From NCBI GenBank assembly GCA_963776935.1, contig CAVZOP010000002.1:868001-932000 (forward strand): DNA of 64,000 nucleotides. The letters run 5' to 3'. This DNA is from JALOLG01 sp963776935 (GTDB lineage Bacteria > Actinomycetota > Acidimicrobiia > Acidimicrobiales > Ilumatobacteraceae). The notes below the pieces were generated by a model. The model made no database searches and had not been told where the DNA came from. It saw nothing but the letters and a program-made list of their open reading frames with translations. Below, one piece after another: positions 34,481 to 43,560 of this stretch. Numbering within the stretch: the first letter of the stretch is position 1; each line of letters begins with the position of its first letter. A program made the translations under genes and the position numbers.

Positions 34481-36298
34481 ATGCTCCCGGCAAGCCCCAG
34501 CAACCAACCCGACCGCGACCAGTCCACCCGTCGCAACCTTCGCCGATGGGGACCGCTCGCGGCGCTCGTCGTGGTCGCGTTGGTCGTGGGCGGGATCCTC
34601 CTGTTCGGCGACGACGCGGATGCACCTGACGAGCTGGCCGGGCTCGACAGCACGCCGACCGTCCCCGTAGCGGGCGACGACACCACTCCCGCGACGCAAC
34701 CGGTGGCGACCGAGCCGGATGTATCGGCAACGCCCGCGACGGGCGCAACCGACCCGCCGCCCCCCGCCGGCGAGGTCCCCGACGTGCTCACGTTCAGCGA
34801 GGCCGCGGCGGCCGGGATCGACGTCGAGTGGGGAGAGCGCTGCGACACCACGACCGGCCGGCTGGCCGTCGTCGACTACTTCGCGTCGGAGTGCTACGCG
34901 CCGTTCAGCGGTGACAACGGCGGCGCGACCGAGCAGGGAGTCACTGCGGACACGGTCAAGATCGTCTTGTACCAGGGGCCCGAGGACGACTTCATCATCC
35001 GCTACATCACCGACGCACTGTCGATCGACGAGACCAACCAGCAAGAAGCCGACACGGTCAGGGGCATGATCGAGTACTTCGAGGCGTACTACGAGACGTA
35101 CGGACGGTCCGTCGAGCTGATCCCCTACGAGAGCTCCGGCATCGCCAACGACGAGGTGACCGCGCGTGCCGACGCGGTGCGCATCGCCGAGGAGATCCAA
35201 CCATTCATGGTGTGGAATGGACCGGCACTCACGAATGCTTTCGCCGACGAGCTCGCCGCGCGTGGCGTGCTGTGCCTCGCGTGCACTCCCGCCCAGCCAC
35301 CCGATTGGTACAGCGAGCGCGACCCGTTCGTGTTCGGGATCGACGCCAGTGGCCACCAGAAGCAGAGCCACGCCGCCGAGCTCATCCTCCAGCAGCTCGC
35401 CGGCAAGCCCGCCGAGTTCGGTGGCGACGACGTCCGCTCGACGGAACGGCGGTTCGGCCTCGTGTACGTGGAGTCGAGCGCCAACTCGAAGCCGCAGGCC
35501 GACGAGTTCATCGCCACGCTCGCGGCGGGTGGGGTCGACGTCGCCGAGACGGTCTCGTACGTGCTCGACCCGACGTCGATCCAGCAGGCGGCGTCGCAGG
35601 CCATCGCCAAGCTCAAGGCGGCGGGCGTGACCACGGTGCTGTTGAACACCGATCCGATCGCGCCGCGCGACTTCACCCGCGAGGCGACGGCCCAGCAGTA
35701 CTTCCCCGAGTGGATCCTGGCAGCCGTCACACTCACCGACACGACCGCCTTCGCCCGGACGTACGACCAGGAACAGTGGGCGCACGCGTTCGGCGTCACC
35801 GCACTGGCGGCGCGCATCGTCCCCGAGCGCAGTGGCTACTACCGCCTGTTCGAGTGGTTCAACGGCGAGCCGCCTCCCGCGCCCGACCAGATCGGCGTGC
35901 TCGCTCCGTTCCCGGCGGTGTTCTACGGCGTGCTGCAAGACGTCGGACCCGATCTGACGAGGGAGACGTGGGCCGCCGCCTTGAAGGACGAGATCGAGAC
36001 GATCCCTGCGATCACCCAGCCGTACCTCTCGTGGGGCGGTCCCGATCTGTGGCCGTACGTCGATTACGGCGGCATCGATGACGCCACGCTGATCTGGTGG
36101 GACACGACGGCGACCGGACCCGACGAGATCCGCCGCGAAGGCACCGGGATGTGGCAGTACGCCGACGGTGGAGCACGGTTCCTTCCCGGTGCCTGGCCGA
36201 CGGATTCGCGGCTGTTCGACGCCGGGTCATCGGTCACGATCTTCCAGGAACCTCCGCCGGAGGAGGCGCCGCCCGACTATCCGAGCCCGGCCGGCTGA
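34481..36298 (+). CDS. Membrane-anchored periplasmic-binding-type protein (Peripl_BP_6-like)
   Basis: 605 residues, third gene of the Liv-type operon. A Lys/Arg-rich cytoplasmic N-terminus is followed by one membrane segment (GPLAALVVVALVVGGILLFG, about 28-47), a 60-residue Thr/Pro/Asp-rich linker, then a binding-protein domain from about 110. Fold signals: VTADTVKIVLYQGPEDDF, ESSGIANDEVTARADAVRIA, GIDASGHQKQSHAAELIL, ASQAIAKLKAAGVTTVLLNT. Unlike other binding proteins in this window it lacks a lipobox and seems tethered by an uncleaved helix. ATG 34,481 follows CCCGGAGGTCCACGC. It probably delivers ligand to the LivHM/MFS-LivFG complex. Confidence 0.87.
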   Translation: MLPASPSNQPDRDQSTRRNLRRWGPLAALVVVALVVGGILLFGDDADAPDELAGLDSTPTVPVAGDDTTPATQPVATEPDVSATPATGATDPPPPAGEVPDVLTFSEAAAAGIDVEWGERCDTTTGRLAVVDYFASECYAPFSGDNGGATEQGVTADTVKIVLYQGPEDDFIIRYITDALSIDETNQQEADTVRGMIEYFEAYYETYGRSVELIPYESSGIANDEVTARADAVRIAEEIQPFMVWNGPALTNAFADELAARGVLCLACTPAQPPDWYSERDPFVFGIDASGHQKQSHAAELILQQLAGKPAEFGGDDVRSTERRFGLVYVESSANSKPQADEFIATLAAGGVDVAETVSYVLDPTSIQQAASQAIAKLKAAGVTTVLLNTDPIAPRDFTREATAQQYFPEWILAAVTLTDTTAFARTYDQEQWAHAFGVTALAARIVPERSGYYRLFEWFNGEPPPAPDQIGVLAPFPAVFYGVLQDVGPDLTRETWAAALKDEIETIPAITQPYLSWGGPDLWPYVDYGGIDDATLIWWDTTATGPDEIRREGTGMWQYADGGARFLPGAWPTDSRLFDAGSSVTIFQEPPPEEAPPDYPSPAG

Positions 36299-36729
36299 TC
36301 CACGGGAGATCGGGAGGCGAGGACCATCGCCATGATCGTGCCGACGAGCAGGACCGAAGCGCCGACGATGGTCACGGCCGGACCGAAGCGAACTCGAACC
36401 AGGCCCGTCGACGGAGCGAACCGGACGGTCAGCGCCACTGTGAGCGCGTAGGAGCCGCCGGTCACCGACAGCGCCGGACCGACGACGCGGAGTCCCCACC
36501 ACATGGCGACCGTGCCGGTGACGACCAGCAGCGGCATCAGCGGCCAGGCCCGCAGAGCGATTCCGAACGGCCCCGCTTCGGCGAAGCCGAGGCGGTCGAT
36601 CAGATCGATCACCTCGTAGCTCGACCGATCGACGCTGCCCGACGCCACCCATGGACACAGCGACCCCACGATCGTCGCCACGGCCCCGATGGTCATCGCC
36701 GCGTGGGCCGCATCACGCCGATCGATCAC
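36277..36729 (-). CDS. Small polytopic membrane protein, function unknown
   Basis: 150 residues with about four hydrophobic segments (AAMTIGAVATIVGSLCPWVA, ALRAWPLMPLLVVTGTVAMWWG, ALSVTGGSYALTVALTV, AVTIVGASVLLVGTIMAMVLA). The layout is typical of small actinobacterial membrane proteins with a periplasmic loop after the first helix. Its 3' end overlaps the 3' end of the convergent binding-protein gene by 22 bp. Start GTG 36,729 is tentative; a shorter start at MTIGAVA is possible. Confidence 0.7.
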   Translation of the reverse strand: MIDRRDAAHAAMTIGAVATIVGSLCPWVASGSVDRSSYEVIDLIDRLGFAEAGPFGIALRAWPLMPLLVVTGTVAMWWGLRVVGPALSVTGGSYALTVALTVRFAPSTGLVRVRFGPAVTIVGASVLLVGTIMAMVLASRSPVDQPAGLG

Positions 36730-36764
36730 GCGACCAGCGTACGGGTGGACGTAGCGTGAGATCC

Positions 36765-38342
36765 GTGGCCGGACCCGCTGCCCCCATCGGATCGACCCGG
36801 GGTGCATCGGCGATGGTCGCCACGGCCGACCAGATCGCTTCGCAGGCGGGCATGGTTGCGTTCCACCGCGGCGGCAACGCGGTCGACGCGGCGATCGCCG
36901 CCAATGCCGCCATCGCCGTCACGTCACCTCACCTGTGCGGCCTCGGTGGCGACTTGTTCGTCCTCGTTCACACCGGACGCTCGGTGGTCGCACTGAACGC
37001 GAGCGGACGGGCGGGGTCGGGGGCCGACCCCGCCGCGCTGCGGGCGGCCGGACACACGGAGATGCCGTTTCGCCACGACATCCGAACGGTGACGCTGCCC
37101 GGCTGCGTCGACGGGTGGATCTCGCTCCACGAGCGGTTCGGCTCGATCCCCCTCGCCGACGTGCTGGAACCGGCGATCCGGATCGCCGAGCACGGCTTCC
37201 CGGCCAGCCCGTTGCTCGTCGGGTCGCTGGCCATGATCGACGAGGCCGCCCGCGCCAACCTCCACGAGATCGCCACCCAGGCCACGCACGTCGGCGCGCT
37301 CGTTCACCGGTACGGAGTGGGCAGGGCCCTGCGTGCCGTCGCCGCCAACGGCCGCAATGGCTTCTACGGCGGCGAGTTCGCGGCCGGGCTGCTCGAGCTC
37401 GGGCGGGGCTACTTCAGCGCCGCCGACCTCGACCGGTCGCAGGCCGATTGGGTCACCCCGCTCACGGCGGACGCGTTCGGCGTCCAGCTCCACACGATCC
37501 CGCCCAACTCGCAGGGGTACCTGACACTCGGAGCGGCACGTCTGGCGAGCCAGATCGGCCTCCCCGACGATCCCGACGACCCGCAGTGGGCCCACTTGCT
37601 GATCGAAGCGGCGACGGCGGCGGGGTTCGACCGCCCCGACGTCCTGCACGAGCGGGCCGACGGCACCGCCTTGCTCGCCGCGATCGATGCCCGATCGAGC
37701 CTGATCGACCCCCAGCGAGCCGGCCGCCGGCCGTCGCCCGGCCGGGCGGGCGACACGACGTACCTCTGCACGGCCGACACGCACGGGATGGGCGTGTCGC
37801 TGATCCAGTCGAACGCGGCCGGGTTCGGTTCGTGGCTGGTCGAGCCGAACACTGGCATCAACCTCCACAACCGCGGCATCGGGTTCTCCCTGGAGTCCGG
37901 GCACGTGGCCGAGTACGGCCCACGACGGCGGCCGCCGCACACGCTCTCGCCCGCGCTCGCGACTCGGGGTGGCGATCTCGCTGCGGTGTTCGGCACGATG
38001 GGTGGCGACGCCCAACCGCAGATCCTCCTGCAACTGGCCGCCCGGCTGTTCCTCCACGCCCAGAGCCCGGCGGAAGCGGTGTATGCCGGCAGGTGGGCGC
38101 TGCACGGTCCGCAGAGCGGGTTCGACACGTGGACCGCGCCGGGTGGTCCGGGGGTCTCCGTCGAGGGTCACGCGCCCGACGCCTGGCGGATCGGCCTCGC
38201 CCAGCGCGGTCACGTCGTGCAGCAGGGTCCCGCCTACGACAGCGGCTACGGCCACGCCCACGCCATCGTGATCGAACCGTCCGGCATGCTCGTCGGCGCC
38301 GCCGACCCCCGCGCGAGGGTCTCCGCCGTCGCCGCAATTTAG
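36765..38342 (+). CDS. Gamma-glutamyltransferase family protein
   Basis: 525-residue Ntn-hydrolase of the GGT family. N-terminal motifs: ASQAGMVAFHRGGNAVDAAIAANAA and SPHLCGLGGDLFVLVH. The self-cleavage site and nucleophile are the Thr in AGDTTYLCTADTHGMGVSLIQSN; LVEPNTGINLHNRG and AVFGTMGGDAQPQILLQL follow, as in the small subunit. No signal peptide is evident, so it may act in the cytosol on a gamma-glutamyl compound, unlike secreted GGTs. GTG 36,765 (or 36,756) is the start. It is convergent to the LLM gene across a large inverted repeat. Confidence 0.9.
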   Translation: MAGPAAPIGSTRGASAMVATADQIASQAGMVAFHRGGNAVDAAIAANAAIAVTSPHLCGLGGDLFVLVHTGRSVVALNASGRAGSGADPAALRAAGHTEMPFRHDIRTVTLPGCVDGWISLHERFGSIPLADVLEPAIRIAEHGFPASPLLVGSLAMIDEAARANLHEIATQATHVGALVHRYGVGRALRAVAANGRNGFYGGEFAAGLLELGRGYFSAADLDRSQADWVTPLTADAFGVQLHTIPPNSQGYLTLGAARLASQIGLPDDPDDPQWAHLLIEAATAAGFDRPDVLHERADGTALLAAIDARSSLIDPQRAGRRPSPGRAGDTTYLCTADTHGMGVSLIQSNAAGFGSWLVEPNTGINLHNRGIGFSLESGHVAEYGPRRRPPHTLSPALATRGGDLAAVFGTMGGDAQPQILLQLAARLFLHAQSPAEAVYAGRWALHGPQSGFDTWTAPGGPGVSVEGHAPDAWRIGLAQRGHVVQQGPAYDSGYGHAHAIVIEPSGMLVGAADPRARVSAVAAI

Positions 38343-38344
38343 GT

Positions 38345-38544
38345 GAGCGGGCGGCGAAGCGACTCCGTCGCCGCCGCCCGAACGGGAGTTCGCCTCTGAA
38401 CGACGGGTCTGGGCGCTCCAACCGTTCTGTCTGCCTTGTTCGCCGCCGCTTCAAACGATGCAGACAGAACCGGGTTCGCCGGACCCGTCGTTCAGAGGTA
38501 GAGACCGGTTCCGGTGGCGGCGGCGTCAGCCGCTTCGCCGCCGG
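38345..38544. repeat. Large nested inverted repeat between convergent genes
   Basis: Fills the gap between the GGT stop and the LLM-oxidoreductase stop. The outer arms contain GGCGGCGAAGCG and its complement. Perfect 17-bp middle arms are CCTCTGAACGACGGGTC (38,393-38,409) and GACCCGTCGTTCAGAGG (38,482-38,498). The inner core is the same GTTCTGTCTGC/GCAGACAGAAC palindrome seen elsewhere (38,424-38,470). Overall symmetry extends roughly 100 bp per side with interruptions. Likely a bidirectional terminator or a mobile palindromic repeat. Confidence 0.8.
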
Positions 38545-39715
38545 CTAATCAAGGGGGACTACCTCGGTGATGAATCGGGCCATTTGTTCGTCGGCCTTCT
38601 TGTAGGGGTCGCCGAGCATGTGGGGGAAGATCGTGAGGTGCTCGAGGCCGAGCAGGTCGCGGTAGAACTGGACGCCCTCGGCGACCTGTTCGGGGGTGCC
38701 GAGCAGGAGCGTCTTGTTCTCGAGCGACTCGTCGAGGGTCGGGATCAACCCCGGCTTGGCGGGCTTGCCGTCGGGCCCCATGTAGCCCCGACTCCACCCG
38801 TACGGGCCGAGGAACTTCCAGAACTCGTCGTGGCCTGGCAGTGCCGTCTCGCGGGCCTTCTCGTACGTGTCCTCGATGCGCACGGCGACGACGAGCATCC
38901 GCTTCTCGTGGGGTGCCAACTCGACGCCGTGGGCGGCGGCGTACCGCTCGCCGTACGTGTCCCAGAAGCGCTTGATGAACGCGTGGTGCTGGTTCCAGAA
39001 CACCGCTCCGTGGGCGACGACGGGGACGTAGTCGAGCGTCGGCGGGCTGGTGACCGCCTGCCAGATCTCGTACGGGTACAGCGGGCGCGGGATCAGGGTG
39101 AGCTCCTGCACCGTCGAGCCACGGTCGGGGATCCCGGGGACGGGGATCTGGAAGTGCTTGCCCTGGAACGAGAACGAGCCATTGTCGAGCGCCCGCCGGA
39201 CGATCTCCATCGACTCCTCGAAGACCTCGCGGTTGAGCTCGTCGGCCGCTTGCTGGTCGGGGTTGTCGTGGGATCCGATCGAGACGCCCTTGTCGTTGAG
39301 GTGCAGCACCTCGCGCGGCACCGTGCCGCGGCCGACACCGAGGATCGCCCGCCCGCCCGACAGGTTGTGCAGCGTGGCGAAATCCTCGGCCAGGCGCAGC
39401 GGGTTCCACTGCGGCACGACGTTGAACATCGTGCCGAGGCGGACGTTCGACGTGCGTGCCGCGACCCACGTCGAGAGCTGCAGGCCGTTCGGGATCACCT
39501 CGTAGCCCTCGTGCTGGAAGTGGTGCTCGGTCGTCCAGAACGAGTCGTAGCCGAGCCGGTCGGCCTCGACCGCCGAGTCGATGTAGTCGAGCGTCGCCTT
39601 CCAGCACTGCTCGTTGCGAGTAGCGCCGGTCCATCGGCGCCGGCGGACCGGCACCGGCGTCGTCCATCTCGACGCCCCCGAAGAAGAACGCGCCAATCTT
39701 CATCCCAGGCTTCAT
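38545..39715 (-). CDS. LLM-class flavin-dependent oxidoreductase (one frameshift)
   Basis: Luciferase-like TIM-barrel monooxygenase of about 389 residues using FMNH2 or F420H2. N-terminal part: MKIGAFFFGGVEMDDAGAG and PPAPMDRRYS. After a break near 39,624 it continues NEQCWKATLDYIDSAVEADR, LGYDSFWTTEHHFQHEGYEV, LGTMFNVVPQWNPLRLAEDF and SGGRAILGVGRGTVPREV, ending ARFITEVVPLD. Deleting one base in 'ctcgttGcgag' restores one frame. The start is at ATG 39,715 or 39,703. It is divergent from the amidohydrolase gene with only 18 bp between start codons, and likely belongs to the same catabolic locus. Confidence 0.87.
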
Positions 39716-39733
39716 CTCGTTATCGTCGCACAG

Positions 39734-40938
39734 GTGAGCGCAACCGTCCTGCAGCGCGTGACCGTTCTCGATGGTGGTGTCGTCGACGTCAGGATCGCCG
39801 GCGAGACGATCGACACGGTCGGCGAGCACGATCGCGCCGCAACCCGACGATGCCGTCGTCGACCTCGAGGGTCATCTGCTGCTCGCGTCCGCCGTCGAGC
39901 CCCACGCCCACCTCGACAAGGCGTTTCTCGCCGAGCGGATCGAGAACCCGACCGGCGACCTGATGGGTGCGATCCTGGCGATGCAGGCCAGCCGCCACCT
40001 GCTCGACGTGCCCGACATCATCGAGCGCGGCCGAGCGCGCCGCGCGGCTGATGGCCACCAACGGGTTCGCCGCCGTCCGCACCCACGCCGACACCACGCA
40101 GGAGCACGGGTTGCGGAGCATCGAGGCGTTGCTCGAGGTCAAGCGTCGTGTCGCCGACGTGATCGACGTGCAGATCGTCTCGCTGTGTGGCTGGCCGATG
40201 ACCGGCGTCGCCGGGGCCACGAACCGGGCGCTGCTCCGCGAGGCGCTCGAGGCCGGCGCCGACCTCGTCGGTGGCTGCCCGCACCTCGAGGGCGAGGCGA
40301 GCCAGTGGGCGACCGACTTCTTCCTCGACCTCGCCTCCGAGTTCGGGGTGCCGGTCGACCTCCACACCGACGAGACGCTCGATCCGGGCGCCTGCGGCTT
40401 GTCGCGAGCTCGCCCGGGCCGTGCTCGCCGGGTTCCCGCACGCCGCGACCGCCAGCCATTGCGTGAGCCTCGGTCAGCTCCCCGCCGCCGAGCAGCGCCG
40501 AGGTCGCCGAGCTCGTCGCCGAGGCGGGCGTCAACGTGATCGCCCTCCCCCACACCAACCTGTTCCTCCAGGGCCGCGGCACGGCGCCGATGCCACGCGG
40601 GCTCACCGCGGTGGCGGCGTTGCGGGCGGCCGGCGTCAACGTCGCGGCCGGTGCCGACAACCTCCAGGACCCGTTCAACCCGGTCGGTCGGGCGTGCCCG
40701 TTCGAGACCGCCGGATTGATGATCATGTCGGTCGCACGACCTGCCCGCCGTCGCCTGGTCGTCGGTCACCGAAGCGTCGCGCCGAACGCTCGGCCTGCCC
40801 CCGGTCGCGATCACCGCCGGAGCGCCCGCCGATCTCATGGCCGTGCGCGCCGAGACCGTTCGCGAGGCGATCGCGACCGGACCGGCCTGCCGGCGGGTCT
40901 GGAAGCGCGGCGTGCGGATCGACGAAATCCAGCGTTAA
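39734..40938 (+). CDS. Cytosine-deaminase-like metal-dependent amidohydrolase (five frameshifts)
   Basis: About 400 residues when reassembled. Order of conserved pieces: VTVLDGGVVDVRIAGETID; EGHLLLASAVEPHAHLDKAF (HxH metal ligands); MATNGFAAVRTHADTTQEHG; IVSLCGWPMTG; GVPVDLHTDETLDPGACG (third His); FPHAATASHCVSLG (fourth His); VIALPHTNLFLQGRG; VNVAAGADNLQDPFNPVGR (metal Asp). This is the CodA/N-isopropylammelide-hydrolase type. Frame changes near 39,833, 40,031, 40,404, 40,497 and 40,731 are all repaired by removing one base, and every active-site residue is retained. As written the gene would not give a full protein, but the pattern argues for sequence errors. GTG 39,734 start. Confidence 0.83.
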
Positions 40939-40988
40939 CACGGTGGGCGCTAAGGCGTTCGGACCGGCGACGTAAGGTTGCGGCCACC

Positions 40989-41761
40989 ATGGTCGAAACG
41001 GGTTCCTACTCGCCCCCTACCGGCGAGCGTTTCGTCGGCGCGCGGGTCGTCGTCACCGGCGGTGCCCGTGGCATCGGAGCGGCGATCGCCAGGAGCTTTG
41101 CCGCCCAGGGCGCCTCGATCGCCGTCATCGACCGGCTCGCCGACGAGTGCGGCGCGGTCGCCGACGAGCTGTCGGGCGTCGCCGTCGATCTGCGATCTCG
41201 CCGATCCGGACGCCACCACGGAAGCGACGAAGACGTCGATCGACCGGCTCGGCGGCATCGACGTGCTCGTCAACAACGCCGGGGTGTTCCGCATCACACC
41301 GCTGCTCGACATCAGCGCCGACGAGTGGGACTGGGTCTTCAGCATCAACACCCGGGCGATGCTGCTCACGACCCAGGTCGCGGCGCGTTCGATGATCGCC
41401 TGCCGGACGCGGCGGCAAGATCGTCAACCTGGCGAGCATGGGCGGCAAGGTCGGTGCCGCCGGCCAGGCCCACTACGCAGCGTCGAAGGCCGCCGTCATC
41501 TCGCTCACGCAGGTGTCGGCCGCTGAGCTCGGCGTGCACGCCATCAACGTCAACTCGATCTGCCCCGGCTACGTGCTCACCGAGATGGGGGCCGCCACGC
41601 GCACCGACGAGATGGTTGCGAGCTGGTCGGCGAAGTCGCCGCTCGGCCGCCTCGCCGAGCCGTCCGACGTGGCCAACATGGCCCTGTTCCTCGCGTCCCA
41701 CGACGCCGACTACCTCACCGGCCAGGCGTTCAACGTCACCGGTGGGATGATCATGCACTGA
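40989..41761 (+). CDS. SDR-family oxidoreductase (two frameshifts)
   Basis: About 255-residue short-chain dehydrogenase. Cofactor motif VVVTGGARGIGAAIARSFAA; after a break near 41,195, DLADPDATTEATKTSIDRLG and IDVLVNNAGVFRITP; after a break near 41,407, GGKIVNLASMGGKVGAAGQA with catalytic YxxxK in HYAASKAAVISL, NSICPGYVLTEMG and the final TGQAFNVTGGMIMH. The Asp in AVIDRLAD at the end of beta-2 suggests NAD preference. Both breaks are repaired by removing one base. ATG 40,989, 50 bp after the amidohydrolase stop. It probably oxidises an alcohol intermediate of the locus. Confidence 0.87.
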
Positions 41762-41856
41762 GAGCCGCCCCGCATGTCCGACACCACGACACCAGCAACC
41801 GAACAGCCGCTCCGCGAGCAGATCGAAGCCGCGATCGGACGCCGCATCAGCGCAAC

Positions 41857-42585
41857 ATGGTGCTCGTCTTCAACGGTGTGTCGATGACGTTTCCCGACGG
41901 GACGCATGCACTCGACACCACCGATTTCGCCGTCAACGCCGGCGAGTTCGTCACCGTCGTCGGCCCGTCGGGGTGCGGTAAGTCGACGCTGTTGCGGATC
42001 GCATCGGGTCTCACCCCGCCCACGACAGGAAACGTCGTCGTCGATCGGTCCAGCCTCGGCTACGTCTTCCAGGACGCGACGCTGCTGCAGTGGCGCACGG
42101 TGCGCCGCAACGTCGAGTTGTTCGCCGAGCTCGAGGGCATCTCGAAGGCCGAGCGCGCCAAGCGGGCCGCCCAGAGCATCGAGCTCGTCGGCCTGACCGG
42201 CTCGGAGGACAAGTACCCCAAGCAGCTGTCCGGTGGGATGCGGATGCGCGCCTCGCTGGCCCGGTCGCTGGTGCTCGAACCCAACGTGTTCTTGTTCGAC
42301 GAGCCGTTCGGCGCCGTCGACGAGATCACCCGCGAGCGCCTCAACGACGAGCTGATCGCGCTGTTCCAACGGCTCGGCTTCGGAGCGCTGTTCATCACCC
42401 ACTCGATCTCGGAGGCGATCTTCCTGTCGACGCGGGTGCTCGTGATGTCGGCCCGTCCGGGCCGCATCGTGGCCACGTTCGACGTGCCATTCGCCTATCC
42501 CCGCCCACCCGAGCTGCGCTTCGATCCGGAGTTCGCCGAACTCGCCGGCCAGGTGTCACACGCACTCCGAGGTGCCCACTCATGA
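41857..42585 (+). CDS. ABC importer ATPase, nitrate/sulfonate/taurine (SsuB/TauB) type
   Basis: 242-residue ATPase. Motifs: TVVGPSGCGKSTLLRIASG (Walker A), LGYVFQDATLLQWRTVRRNV (Q-loop), QLSGGMRMRASLARSL (signature), VFLFDEPFGAVDEITRERLN (Walker B) and FITHSISEAIFLSTRVLVM (switch His). The true start may be ATG 41,774 (MSDTTTPATEQPLREQIEAA), 13 bp after the SDR stop; that frame joins this one near 41,846 if two bases ('GC') are removed or one is added. The conservative start at 41,857 is given. First of three importer genes on this strand. Confidence 0.9.
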   Translation: MVLVFNGVSMTFPDGTHALDTTDFAVNAGEFVTVVGPSGCGKSTLLRIASGLTPPTTGNVVVDRSSLGYVFQDATLLQWRTVRRNVELFAELEGISKAERAKRAAQSIELVGLTGSEDKYPKQLSGGMRMRASLARSLVLEPNVFLFDEPFGAVDEITRERLNDELIALFQRLGFGALFITHSISEAIFLSTRVLVMSARPGRIVATFDVPFAYPRPPELRFDPEFAELAGQVSHALRGAHS

Positions 42586-42598
42586 GCATCCCCAACCC

Positions 42599-43468
42599 AT
42601 GAGCATTCAAGGGATTGCCGTCGCCGGGTCCGACAACGCCGCGCAGGAGCTCGCCGAGCAGCATCGCAAAGGCATCGGCTGGTCGGGGATCGTCGCCCCG
42701 ATCATCGGGCTGGCGGCGTTCATCGGGCTCTGGTACCTGATGCACTACTGGGCGCTGGAAGCGCTGTGGGACAAGCCGAGCTTCCTCATCACGGCCCCGC
42801 ACCGTGTCGTGCAGGACTCGTTCTTCGAGACCGTGCCGCGTGAGCAGATGCTGCGCGGGCTCGCATGGACGGCGTTCGTGGCGCTCACCGGTCTGAGCAT
42901 CTCGATCGTGCTCGGCATGCTCCTCGCCATCGTGATGGCGCAAGCGACGTGGGTGGAGCGGTCGTTCTGGCCCTACCTGATCGCTGCGCAGGCGGTGCCG
43001 ATCCTGGCGATCGTGCCGATCATCGGCACCATCTTCGGCTACGGGTTCAGCTCGCGGATCCTCGTCTGCGTGATCATCTCGATCTTCCCGATCGTGTCGA
43101 ACACGTTGTTCGGGCTGCTGTCGGCGGAGCGCAGCCAGCACGACTTGTTCACCCTGCACAACGCGTCGCGCCGAACCCGGCTGCGCAAGCTGCAACTTCC
43201 GGCGGCGCTCCCGGCGATCTTCACCGGGTTCCGCATCGCGGCCGGTCTGTCGGTGATCGGCGCCGTCGTCGGCGAGTTGTTCTTCCGCCGCGGCAGCAAG
43301 GGCATCGGGATCGTGATGGACCAGTACCGCCAGCGCAACCAGTACCCCCTCACCTACGGTGCCCTGATCCTCTCTTCGTTGCTCGGCATCGCCGTGTTCA
43401 TGTTCTTCGGCTGGCTGGGTCACGCCGTCGTGGGACGTTGGCACGAGTCCACCCGCCAGAGCAGCTGA
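42599..43468 (+). CDS. ABC importer permease, SsuC/TauC type
   Basis: 289-residue inner-membrane permease with about six membrane segments (IVAPIIGLAAFIGLWYLMHY, LSISIVLGMLLAIVMAQATW, LIAAQAVPILAIVPIIGTIF, ILVCVIISIFPIVSNTLFGL, then ALILSSLLGIAVFMFFGWLG). The EAA-type loop is LQLPAALPAIFTGFRIAAGLSVIGAVVGE, where the ATPase docks. ATG 42,599, 13 bp after the ATPase stop. Together with the neighbouring ATPase and NMT1-like binding protein it forms a complete importer, probably for the nitrogen compound handled by the locus. Confidence 0.92.
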   Translation: MSIQGIAVAGSDNAAQELAEQHRKGIGWSGIVAPIIGLAAFIGLWYLMHYWALEALWDKPSFLITAPHRVVQDSFFETVPREQMLRGLAWTAFVALTGLSISIVLGMLLAIVMAQATWVERSFWPYLIAAQAVPILAIVPIIGTIFGYGFSSRILVCVIISIFPIVSNTLFGLLSAERSQHDLFTLHNASRRTRLRKLQLPAALPAIFTGFRIAAGLSVIGAVVGELFFRRGSKGIGIVMDQYRQRNQYPLTYGALILSSLLGIAVFMFFGWLGHAVVGRWHESTRQSS

Positions 43469-43560
43469 CCCGCCACACCGAAACCTCTCCATCCACCACC
43501 AGCGAGCTTCGGCTCCACGACTCACGCAGCGTGAACTGCAGAATGAACAGGAGATTCCAA

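Noticed and set aside
32219..35938. Open frame of 1,239 codons on the minus strand
   Set aside because: Antisense to the MFS-LivFG fusion and binding-protein genes, which carry exact family motifs; the antisense product has none.
39734..40938. Programmed ribosomal frameshifting in the amidohydrolase
   Set aside because: Five successive shifts would be needed and no slippery heptamers or downstream structures are seen; single-base insertions explain all of them.
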